From contig NZ_CP016170.1 of NCBI RefSeq assembly GCF_001676705.1, forward strand, positions 2,976,001 through 3,040,000: DNA of 64,000 nucleotides. Reading direction: 5' to 3'. A model generated the notes under the pieces. That model was not told where the DNA came from. It did not search any database and saw only the letters and a program-made list of their open reading frames with translations. This DNA is from Bordetella bronchialis (GTDB lineage: Bacteria > Pseudomonadota > Gammaproteobacteria > Burkholderiales > Burkholderiaceae_B). Both the position numbers and the translations under genes were made by a program. Positions 17,712-25,028 of the stretch are shown here, piece after piece. Numbering within the stretch: position 1 is the first letter of the stretch; every line of letters begins with the position of its first letter.

Positions 17712-17965
17712 CACTGTTCTCCCGGTTTCGGCGATTGTCCCGTGCCGCGGCCGGCATCGGGCTGGGAATCCGGTCGATGCTGTCCATGCCCGTGATGGAA
17801 CAGGTGCATCAGCGGGCAGGCCAGAACCAGCAGGTAAGGAAGAAATCCGAGAAGATGGGCGCGGTGTTCGGTCCACAAGAAAAAGGCAGCAACGGCCAGG
17901 AATCCGTACAAAACCCACCTGCCGCGCCGGACGTGGGCTCTCTGGGAAAGGTGCATATCGTCCAT
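17711..17965 (-). CDS. DUF2933-type small membrane protein
   Basis: The 84-residue protein has two hydrophobic stretches (RWVLYGFLAVAAFFLW, LLGFLPYLLVLACPLMHLFH) followed by a His/Gly-rich tail (HHGHGQHRP). The PLMHLFHHGH end is the hallmark of DUF2933 proteins found with copper resistance genes, and its histidines and methionine may bind metal. The ATG at 17965 has GGAG 6 nt upstream; an in-frame TTG at 17977 is less likely. Confidence 0.82.
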   Translation of the reverse strand: MDDMHLSQRAHVRRGRWVLYGFLAVAAFFLWTEHRAHLLGFLPYLLVLACPLMHLFHHGHGQHRPDSQPDAGRGTGQSPKPGEQ

Positions 17966-18044
17966 GGCTATCTCCAATAGCGCCTGTGCGCCGGCGTCAC
18001 CTGGAGCGACGGCACCCAGGGGGGGCGACGTCTCTATCGCCTGG

Positions 18045-18416
18045 CTACTTACATTGCTCGTCCATCATTTGTAAATGCGTCTGCCTGGCGTCCGATGGCA
18101 TTCCCTGCATGCGTTCATCGATGATTCCCTGACGTTCAGCGGGCGATTTCGCGTTCATCATTTGCCGGTGCATATCGCACATCGACTTCTTGTCCATCAT
18201 CATCCCCCCTTGGTTGGCCGCCGCTTGGCTGTTTGGGTCTTTGCTCTCGGATACAGACTTCGGCGTCTTCGTCCCGGCGTCCGGCGCAACGGTTTCGGGC
18301 GTGGGGGCGCCATGATCGTGATCATGCTCGGCCTCCTCGCTGAAAGCGGGAGCAACAAACAGGGCTGTAATAAGGGACGGCACAGCGACGAAGCGCATCC
18401 GGAAACCGTTGTTCAT
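18045..18416 (-). CDS. Met/His-rich periplasmic protein of the copper operon
   Basis: The 123-residue protein has a signal peptide (about residues 1-26, ending APAFS), then a His/Asp stretch (HDHDHG) and a Met-rich part (GGMMMDKKSMCDMHRQMMNA) with two cysteines overall. This composition fits a periplasmic Cu(I) binder. I recognise no named family. GAGGAGG lies just before the ATG at 18416. It is the first gene of the minus-strand run leading to copA, 79 bp ahead of the DUF2933 gene. Confidence 0.75.
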   Translation of the reverse strand: MNNGFRMRFVAVPSLITALFVAPAFSEEAEHDHDHGAPTPETVAPDAGTKTPKSVSESKDPNSQAAANQGGMMMDKKSMCDMHRQMMNAKSPAERQGIIDERMQGMPSDARQTHLQMMDEQCK

Positions 18417-18535
18417 GGGGACCTCCTCAAGCATATGTGAATGTGCGGGACGAGACGCCACGGGCTATCTGAAGGCGCCCCTCCGCGATTCTTTGCATCA
18501 TCCAGACATGCTACGGAGTCCCTGCGGCAATTCGA

Positions 18536-18549
18536 CTGACCTATGTCAA
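18536..18549. promoter_or_regulatory. possible Crp/Fnr-type site upstream of copper operon
   Basis: CTGAC-N4-GTCAA differs at one position from the TTGAC-N4-GTCAA dyad recognised by some Crp/Fnr-family regulators, and lies about 120 bp before the first copper-operon gene. On the minus strand the same bases give TTGACA, a perfect -35 hexamer, though no good -10 is seen at the right distance. The call is tentative. Confidence 0.25.
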
Positions 18550-18676
18550 ATCCGATCGGACCCGAAGAACAGCCCTATTCCGCATGGAAACTATGGATCG
18601 CGCTACAGGGATTTCTTTGCACGGCGGCTTCGGACCCGGCGCGGCGGACCGCCCCGGGACCGCCCCCGGGACCGCA

Positions 18677-20248
18677 TCACGGCTTGTCGTCGCCACGCAC
18701 GAACAGCGCATCGGGCACGTCGTCCAGCGACGATAGCGTCAGCGCCCGGCTGGTGCCGTCCGAACCCAGGACGAAGGTCATGGCGGCGTCCTCCAGCGCG
18801 GGAACGCGGAAGGTATCGCCCTGCCAGTGCTGCAAGGGACGAGGCGCCGCGGCGCCCGCCCGCATCTCCAGCGCGCCGCCTTTGGCCGAGACGACGATAT
18901 CGCCGTAATACGGATGCGAGTAGCGCCCGGCGTAGCGCCTGGCGTCCAGGGCGGTTTGCGCGCCCGCGGGCGGCTGGCCGTGCAGGCGGCCCGGCCGGTC
19001 CAGCAACGACTGCAGGGCTTGCCGCCATTTCTCCGCGAGTTCGGGCCAGGTATCCACATCGGGCCGGTCCTTGAACAGCAAGGTTTGCAGCTTGTACTCC
19101 AGCGCTTCGGGGATGCCCATGGGCGGCGCATTGGTCAGGATGACGATGCCTAGCCGTTCGTCCGGCAGGAAGGCGATGCGCGTATTGATGCCTTCCTCGA
19201 AGCCGCCATTGTGCTCGAGCTCTTTGCGGCCATGGTCGTTGCGCACCTCCAGGCCCAGTCCGTAGTGGATGGGCGGAAAGCCCGCGCTGACGATGGACTG
19301 CGGCGCCTGCGTTTCGCGCAGCGCGCTCTCCGCCACGATCTGCTTGTCCGCGAACTTGCCGCCGTCGATTTCGAAGGCGAGCCAGCGCAGCATGTCGTTG
19401 ACCGTGGACGACACGCCGCCGGCCGGCGCCTGCGCATCGCGCGACGCCAGGGTTTCGGCGCGCGCATGGCCGCCCTCCACCACGTGGGGCGCCACGCGGT
19501 CGGGCAAGGCCATGTATTCCTTGTACGAGGCCACGGTACGCTGCATGCCCAGCGGCTGGATGATCTTCTGGCGCACCAGGTCCTCCCAATGCATGCCGGC
19601 CGACTGCGCCGCGACCTCGCCGGCCAGCGTCAGGTTCCAGTTCGAATACGCGTATTGGGTCCGAAAGGCCGTGGCCGGCGGCAGGTTGCGCAAGCGCCGG
19701 AAAACTTCCTGGCGGCCGTAGCCGAAGACCAGATCCAGGTCCTCTCCATAGAACGGCGCGTAGCCCGTGCGCTGCGCGAGCAGGTCCCGCAGCGTCATCT
19801 CGCTGGTGACGTAGGGATCCTGGAACCGGATGTCGGGCACCAGCGAGGAGACCTTGGCATCCCAATCCAGTTTGCCCTCTCCGACCAGCGCGGCGACCGA
19901 GGCGCCCGCCAGGGCCTTGGAGACGGAAGCCAGGGGGAACACCGTGTCCGCCGTCACCGGCTTGCCCTCGCGCACGTCGCCCACGCCCCAGCCGCGCGCC
20001 AGCACCGTTTTGCCGCCCGCCAGGATGCCGACCGCGATGCCCGGCACGCCGCTGCGCTTCAGCAGGTCCTGCGCATAGGCCTCGAATTGCGGCAGGATGC
20101 GCTCCACATCCTGGGGCGTCACCGCCTGCCGCGACGCCGCGCCGCCGACATCCAGGTTATAGGCCTGCGCGGAAGTAGCGATGCAGGCCGCCGCCATCCA
20201 CGGCAGCAGACGCTTCAATCCCCGTTGGCGCAGTATTCCTTGCTTCAT
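18677..20248 (-). CDS. serine hydrolase, class C beta-lactamase/PBP-like
   Basis: The 523-residue protein has a signal peptide (about residues 1-29, ending SAQA). The catalytic motifs of the beta-lactamase/D,D-peptidase fold are present: SVSK with Ser108 and Lys111, Tyr201-Ser202-Asn203, and an HNGG segment in ELEHNGGF where the third motif is expected. The last 140 residues form a separate lipocalin-like extension (GRYSHPYYGDIVVSAKGG). Such proteins are often esterases, peptidases or amidases and not true beta-lactamases. It is followed after 25 bp by an outer-membrane protein gene on the same strand, which would be transcribed first. Confidence 0.88.
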   Translation of the reverse strand: MKQGILRQRGLKRLLPWMAAACIATSAQAYNLDVGGAASRQAVTPQDVERILPQFEAYAQDLLKRSGVPGIAVGILAGGKTVLARGWGVGDVREGKPVTADTVFPLASVSKALAGASVAALVGEGKLDWDAKVSSLVPDIRFQDPYVTSEMTLRDLLAQRTGYAPFYGEDLDLVFGYGRQEVFRRLRNLPPATAFRTQYAYSNWNLTLAGEVAAQSAGMHWEDLVRQKIIQPLGMQRTVASYKEYMALPDRVAPHVVEGGHARAETLASRDAQAPAGGVSSTVNDMLRWLAFEIDGGKFADKQIVAESALRETQAPQSIVSAGFPPIHYGLGLEVRNDHGRKELEHNGGFEEGINTRIAFLPDERLGIVILTNAPPMGIPEALEYKLQTLLFKDRPDVDTWPELAEKWRQALQSLLDRPGRLHGQPPAGAQTALDARRYAGRYSHPYYGDIVVSAKGGALEMRAGAAAPRPLQHWQGDTFRVPALEDAAMTFVLGSDGTSRALTLSSLDDVPDALFVRGDDKP

Positions 20249-20273
20249 TCCTACCTCCCCGGCTCGGCGGCCG

Positions 20274-21446
20274 CTACAGACTGGTTTGAAAGATGAACCG
20301 CAGCAGGCCCTGGTTGAACGTCACGCCCTGCTCCTGTTGACGCAGCAGTCCCGCCTGGACGATCACGCCGATGTCCGTCTGGTAGGCCACCGTGCCCGAC
20401 ACGCCCCAATCGCGGCTGTCGCTGAATCCCTGAGCGGACAGGGAACCGCTCAGCGCCTGCAGATTCCGTTGGGCCGCGGCGATGGTGTACAGCCAGCGGC
20501 CCGCCGACAGGCTGGCCGCGGCGATCGTATCCGTTGCGGCCGCCTCTCGGCCCAGGAAGCCGCGCATGTGGACGGCTTCCGCGAACAGCCGCAGGCCCAT
20601 GCCGTCGCCCAGCGGCCTTTCGTAGTTGACGTGCGCTTCCAGCGCTGTCTGCGAGCGGGCGTCACCCTGCCCCGCGCCCAGGCGCGCGACGGTGGCGCCG
20701 GCGCGCAAGCCGTCCAGGCCCGGAATGTTGCCGATGTCGTAGGCGATGCCGCCGGACTGCAGGCCGGGCGTGTTGGCGGGCCCGCCGTCCGCGCTATCGG
20801 GCTGCGACGGGTAGTTGTTGAACCAGGTCTGCCCCAGCGTCGTGTTGTCGCGCTTGAACACGATGGCGGTGACCGTATGGCTGGCCGAGTCGGACCGCCG
20901 CAGGCTCCAGCGGGCGCCTGCCCCCAGCGACCCCGGATAGGCGTAGTCCCCCGAGAATCCGCTGTATATGCCGTCCATCGATTCCCAGGCTTCGCCCAGG
21001 CCGACCTCGAACTTGCCGGCGAAGTAGGACACCGCGCCGGCGTCGTAGCTGAGGAACAGGTTGCGCAGCTGTCCGTCCAGGGTCTCGAATGCCCGGTCTC
21101 CCGGGTCATTGCCGAAAGCGCGCAGTTCGGCCAGGCCGGACAGCGTCCAGCGCGGCGACAAGCGGGCGACGGCCGCGCCCTGCAGGAAAGGATCCACGGT
21201 ATGCCATGAAGAAGGCAGGCCTGTGGCGCCGGGTCCCTTCACGCCGAAGAAGTTGGCGTTCTCCACGTAGCCCAGGACACGGCCTTGCACCGATGGATAG
21301 GCCTGCGGCGGCGCCATGCCCTGGGTTTCCGGCGCGGGATCCAGGAATATCTCCGATTGCGAGGCGCTCGCGGCAGTGGGCATCATGGCCAGCAGGACGC
21401 AGGCCATGGCGGCTCGCGGGGAAAGTGCGGTCCTGGCGCGCACCAT
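20274..21446 (-). CDS. outer-membrane beta-barrel protein
   Basis: The 390-residue protein has a signal peptide (ends TAASA at about residue 28), then alternating short amphipathic strands with aromatic girdles (WTLSGLAELRAFG, YFAGKFEVGLGEAWESM, GVIVQAGLLRQQEQGV). These features are typical of a porin-like barrel. I do not recognise the family by name. The ATG at 21446 is chosen for the signal peptide; a frame extends to 21806 but without a plausible start. It is probably co-transcribed with the serine hydrolase 25 bp downstream, which suggests envelope work or uptake of that enzyme's substrate. Confidence 0.78.
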   Translation of the reverse strand: MVRARTALSPRAAMACVLLAMMPTAASASQSEIFLDPAPETQGMAPPQAYPSVQGRVLGYVENANFFGVKGPGATGLPSSWHTVDPFLQGAAVARLSPRWTLSGLAELRAFGNDPGDRAFETLDGQLRNLFLSYDAGAVSYFAGKFEVGLGEAWESMDGIYSGFSGDYAYPGSLGAGARWSLRRSDSASHTVTAIVFKRDNTTLGQTWFNNYPSQPDSADGGPANTPGLQSGGIAYDIGNIPGLDGLRAGATVARLGAGQGDARSQTALEAHVNYERPLGDGMGLRLFAEAVHMRGFLGREAAATDTIAAASLSAGRWLYTIAAAQRNLQALSGSLSAQGFSDSRDWGVSGTVAYQTDIGVIVQAGLLRQQEQGVTFNQGLLRFIFQTSL

Positions 21447-21837
21447 CACGAGGCTCCGGGAAACGGGACGGTCATTGCGGGATGGCGGCGTGGCCGGGGT
21501 GCATGGCGGCATTTCCTGGATCGGTGTGTACAGGCGGCCGCATGCGGTCATCGCGCCCACGGCATCCCGCACGGCGCGGCGGAATGGCAAGCGCATTCTA
21601 GTAATCCACGGTAGAGCCCAAGCGATGGAAAAACGCCGTGAATACCCCGGAATTCGCGTTTGAAGCGGTACCGCGGTCCGGCCGGGCGTGCGCCGCGCGC
21701 GCGCTGGCGGCGCTTGGGCCAGCCGTCCTTGCGCGGGTAAACCACTATAAGAAATCGCCTCCCCGCCCTTCCCACGGCCGCGATCCGCTGCTATGGTATT
21801 TTGCATTCAAAATTCAAGATGCCAGGAGCGAGGCCCC
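21447..21837. promoter_or_regulatory. divergent intergenic region with small dyad
   Basis: These 391 bp separate the outer-membrane protein gene from the aminotransferase gene and hold no credible coding frame. The part nearest the aminotransferase is AT-rich and contains TTTTG-CATT-CAAAA (21799-21812), a 5-bp inverted repeat 25 bp before the ATG. It could be an operator for a GntR-type protein, such as the one encoded at 29722. Confidence 0.4.
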
Positions 21838-23055
21838 ATGCTGCGACTCGACTTCCACCCCGCCGGCCGCCATTTCCTGCAGATCCCCGGTCCCAGCCCC
21901 GTGCCGGACCGCCTGCTGCGGGCCATGAGCTATCCCACCATCGATCATCGCGGGCCGGAGTTCGGCGCGCTGGGCCTGGAAGTCCTGCAAGGCATCAAGA
22001 AAATCTTCAAGACCCAGCATCCCGTGATCATCTACCCGGCTTCCGGCACGGGCGCATGGGAAGCCGCGCTGTCCAATACCATGAGCCCCGGCGATCGCGT
22101 CCTGATGTTCGAGACCGGCCATTTCGCCAGCCTGTGGAAGAAGATGGCCGACGGCCTGGGCCTGCAGACGGAATTCCTGGGCCTGCCCGGCACCGAAGGC
22201 TGGCGCCGCGGTGTGCAGCCGCGGATGATCGAGGATCGCCTGCGCGCGGATACCGGCCACCAGATCAAGGCCGTCTGCGTCGTGCATAACGAAACCTCCA
22301 CCGGCGTCACCTCGGACATCGCCGCCGTGCGCCGCGCCATCGATGCCGCCGGCCACCCCGCCCTGCTGATGGTCGATACGATTTCCGGCCTGGCCTGCGC
22401 CGACTATCGCCACGACGAATGGGGCGTGGACGTCTCGATATCGGGCTCGCAGAAGGGACTGATGCTGCCCCCGGGCATCAGTTTCAACGCGGTGTCGCCC
22501 AAGGCCATCGCGCGCAGCGAGCAAGGCGGCCTGCCGCGCAGCTTCTGGCGCTGGTCGGAGATCCTGGAAAGCAACAAGACGGGCTATTGGCCCTATACCC
22601 CCAGCACCAATCTGCTGTACGCCCTGCGCGAATCGCTGGAGATGATCCTGGCCGAGGGCCTGGACGCGGTCTTCGCGCGCCACCAGCGGCTGGCGCATGC
22701 CTGCCGGGCGGCGGTCCAGGCCTGGGGCCTGGAGATCCAGTGCGTGGAGCCCGAACGCTATTCGCCGGTGCTGACCGGCGTCATGATGCCCGACGGCGTG
22801 GACGCCGACGCGGTGCGCCAGTTGATCTACGAGCGCTTCGACATGTCGCTCGGCACCGGGCTGGGCAAGATCAAGGGCCGCATGTTCCGCATCGGCCACC
22901 TGGGCGATTGCAACGACCTGACCCTGATGGCGACCCTGGCGGGGTGCGAGATGGGCTTGAAGCTTTCCGGCGTCGCGCTGGCCGGCAGCGGCGTACAGGC
23001 GGCGATGGACATCCTGCAGGACAAGGCCCGGGAGCGCCGGGCCAAGGCGGCCTGA
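21838..23055 (+). CDS. class V aminotransferase, serine-glyoxylate type
   Basis: The 405-residue PLP enzyme belongs to the alanine/serine-glyoxylate aminotransferase group. It begins with FLQIPGPSPVPDRLLRAMSY and has YPASGTGAWEAALSN (about 66-80), Asp180 in LLMVDTISGLA, and Lys206 in SGSQKGLMLPPG, which would hold the cofactor. It would transfer an amino group to glyoxylate or a related 2-oxo acid. CAGGAGCGAGG precedes the ATG. It heads a run with tctC, tctB, tctA and a GlcD/GlcF-like oxidase, which suggests catabolism of an imported compound through glyoxylate or a hydroxy acid. Confidence 0.9.
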   Translation: MLRLDFHPAGRHFLQIPGPSPVPDRLLRAMSYPTIDHRGPEFGALGLEVLQGIKKIFKTQHPVIIYPASGTGAWEAALSNTMSPGDRVLMFETGHFASLWKKMADGLGLQTEFLGLPGTEGWRRGVQPRMIEDRLRADTGHQIKAVCVVHNETSTGVTSDIAAVRRAIDAAGHPALLMVDTISGLACADYRHDEWGVDVSISGSQKGLMLPPGISFNAVSPKAIARSEQGGLPRSFWRWSEILESNKTGYWPYTPSTNLLYALRESLEMILAEGLDAVFARHQRLAHACRAAVQAWGLEIQCVEPERYSPVLTGVMMPDGVDADAVRQLIYERFDMSLGTGLGKIKGRMFRIGHLGDCNDLTLMATLAGCEMGLKLSGVALAGSGVQAAMDILQDKARERRAKAA

Positions 23056-23123
23056 CGCCGCGCCGGGCGACCGCCACCCAGAAGGCGACGCCACGTCCGC
23101 GGCCACACACCACGGAGGAGACC

Positions 23124-24104
23124 ATGATGCAGTCAAGCAGAGTGCGCAGCGCGATAGCCCTGGCGATGGCGGCCTTGATGCCGGCGGCGGCGTGGGCCTG
23201 GGAGCCCACCAAGCCGGTGGAAATCATCGTGCCGTTCAGCGCCGGCGGCGCGTCCGACCAGATGGCCCGCACCATCCAGGGCATCGTCGCCAAGCACAAC
23301 CTGATGAAGCAACCCCTGGTTGTCGTGAACAAGGCCGGAGCGTCCGGCGCCGAAGGCCTGATGGACGCCAAGGCGTCCACCGGCGATCCGCACAAGCTGC
23401 TGGTGGCCTCGTCGGCCTTGTACACGGTACCGCTGATCAGCAAGCTGCCGTTCAATTGGCGCGACCTCTCGCCGGTGGCGATGGTGGCGGTGGACGAGTT
23501 CGTGCTGTGGGTCAACGCCAAGTCGCCGTACCAGACGGTGGACCAGTTCATCGCCGCGGCCAAGGCCGGCAAGCTGAAGATGGGCGGCACCAGTTCCAAG
23601 CGCGAGGACCAGATGATTACCGCCATGGTGGAACACGCCACCGGCGCCAGGTTCATCTACGTGCCCTACAAGGGCGGCGGCGAGGCGGCCACGCAGCTGT
23701 CGGGCAACCATATCGATGCCAACGTCAACAACCCGGCGGAGTCCGTCGCGCAATGGCGCGCGGGCGAGCACCGCGCGCTGTGCGTCTTCGCCGAACAGCG
23801 GCTGTCCTATACGCAGAAGGTGACCGAGACGCAGAGCTGGGCCGACATCCCGACCTGCAAGGAAAAGGGCCTGGACGTCCACTACGAGATGCTGCGCATC
23901 TTCCTGCTGCCGGGCAAGGTCGGCGCCGACCAGGTCGCCTACTACGCCGACGTCTTCAAGAAAATCAGCGAGACGCCGGAATGGAAGCAATACCTGGAGC
24001 GATCGGCGCTGAAGCCCGAGCTGCTGACCGGCCCCGCCCTGACCCAGTATCTGGAGAAGGACGAAACCCTGCACAAGGACATCATCAAGTCCGCCGGCTT
24101 CTAG
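23124..24104 (+). CDS. tctC: tripartite tricarboxylate transporter receptor TctC
   Basis: The 326-residue receptor has a signal peptide (cut near AAAWA, residue 25) and the core KPVEIIVPFSAGGASDQMAR, YVPYKGGGEAATQLSG. It is more divergent than the other receptors in the window: it lacks the usual NRAGAGG loop (VNKAGASGAEGLMD instead). It is the only one here followed directly by TctB and TctA, so it is the true receptor of a complete transporter. GGAGGAG lies before the ATG. Confidence 0.93.
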   Translation: MMQSSRVRSAIALAMAALMPAAAWAWEPTKPVEIIVPFSAGGASDQMARTIQGIVAKHNLMKQPLVVVNKAGASGAEGLMDAKASTGDPHKLLVASSALYTVPLISKLPFNWRDLSPVAMVAVDEFVLWVNAKSPYQTVDQFIAAAKAGKLKMGGTSSKREDQMITAMVEHATGARFIYVPYKGGGEAATQLSGNHIDANVNNPAESVAQWRAGEHRALCVFAEQRLSYTQKVTETQSWADIPTCKEKGLDVHYEMLRIFLLPGKVGADQVAYYADVFKKISETPEWKQYLERSALKPELLTGPALTQYLEKDETLHKDIIKSAGF

Positions 24105-24156
24105 ACGGTGCCGGAGCGGCGCGCCGCGCGCGGCGCGCCATGGAAGGAGCACGAAC

Positions 24157-24663
24157 ATGGAGCAAGAGCAAGAGCGGCCCGGGAGCCGCGCCGTGGTGTC
24201 GTACATGGCCATGGAGCTGGCGGTCGCCGTCCTGCTTGCCGCGCTGGCGGCGACGGTGATCTGGAGCAACTACATCATCGGCGCGGGCTGGACGGACGAC
24301 GGGCCGCAGGCGGGCTATTTCCCGATGCGGATCGGCATCATCATCCTGATCGCGACCGCCGCGGTGGCGATACAGGCCCTGCGCAAGCGCGACCGGCGCG
24401 CCTTCGTGCACCTGGACGAACTGCGCCAGGTGGGCGTGGTACTGGTGCCGCTGGTCGTCTACGTCGCCCTGATCCACTTCCTGGGCATCTATGTCGCCTC
24501 CGCGCTCTTCGTCGCGGCCTTCATGCGCTGGGTGGGCAAGTACCCCTTGTGGAAGGGGCTGCCGCTGGCCGTGGCCATCATGATGGTCCTGTTCTGGGTA
24601 TTCGAGATGAAGTTCCTGGTGCCGCTGCCCAAGGGGCCGCTGGAGAACCTGCTGGGCTACTAG
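24157..24663 (+). CDS. tctB: tripartite tricarboxylate transporter small membrane subunit TctB
   Basis: The 168-residue protein has four hydrophobic segments: LAVAVLLAALAATVIW, IGIIILIATAAVAI, VVLVPLVVYVALIHFLGIYV and LPLAVAIMMVLFWVFEM. The family pattern is seen in GPQAGYFPMRIG near residue 50 and in the ending FLVPLPKGPLENLLGY. It forms the small membrane part of the transporter. Its last codon base and stop lie inside the left arm of the 272-bp palindromic element. Confidence 0.92.
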   Translation: MEQEQERPGSRAVVSYMAMELAVAVLLAALAATVIWSNYIIGAGWTDDGPQAGYFPMRIGIIILIATAAVAIQALRKRDRRAFVHLDELRQVGVVLVPLVVYVALIHFLGIYVASALFVAAFMRWVGKYPLWKGLPLAVAIMMVLFWVFEMKFLVPLPKGPLENLLGY

Positions 24664-24931
24664 GGCCTGTTAACGCTAGAAGGAGCCTCGCATGAGTACG
24701 CAAACCGGTGGATGGCAAGGCACGAAGCGCAGTCGTGGTGGTGCCACGGCGAGCATTCGTAACGCGGCCAGGCGCCGGTTTGCGTACTCACCCTACGGGC
24801 TGGCCGAGTCCGGGGCGGCATACGTCGTTACGGACTCCTCACGTGGATTAACCACGCCGCGTCGTCCGCGCCTAGTCTGCCGCCCCGGACTCGGCCAGTG
24901 CGAGGCTCCTTCTAGCGTTAACAGGCCCTAG
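24660..24931. repeat. 272-bp multi-hairpin palindromic element inside the tct operon
   Basis: A perfect 33-bp inverted repeat (24660-24692 with 24899-24931) encloses three further hairpins. Arm A has a 16-bp perfect stem (24693-24708 with 24775-24790). A tiny CCC-TAC-GGG hairpin lies at 24791-24799. Arm B has a 21-bp perfect stem (24800-24820 with 24878-24898). No base is left unpaired at the four-way junction. Both arms end in CGTGG-N5-CCACG hairpins (24734-24748 and 24842-24856). The outer ends read TA-GGGCCTG and CAGGCCC-TA, fitting a 2-bp TA target duplication. It could be a non-autonomous mobile element (MITE-like), a structured RNA or a DNA cruciform. It enlarges the tctB-tctA gap to 365 bp. 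Confidence 0.9.
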
Positions 24932-24955
24932 GACGAGACGGCGCGGCGGCCGGGC

Positions 24956-24983
24956 CGTGCCGGATGCCGCGGATTCCGGCACG
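24956..24983 (+). other. hairpin between palindromic element and tctA
   Basis: CGTGCCGGA (24956-24964) and its complement TCCGGCACG (24975-24983) form a 9-bp stem with a 10-nt loop, 45 bp before tctA. It is separate from the larger element and has no T-run. It may act as an mRNA processing or stability structure in the tctB-tctA leader. Confidence 0.45.
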
Positions 24984-25028
24984 CGAAGCGCGCGGCGACA
25001 GGCGGGCGACACGCCTAGGGAGGACACC

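Noticed and set aside
18603..19865. 420-codon minus-strand frame overlapping the serine hydrolase
   Set aside because: It lies in another frame of a gene with full catalytic motifs, so it is not coding.
24692..24931. 79-codon frame in the palindromic element as a real protein gene
   Set aside because: Its sequence is forced by the inverted repeats and is Arg-rich with no motif, so it is listed only as an observation.
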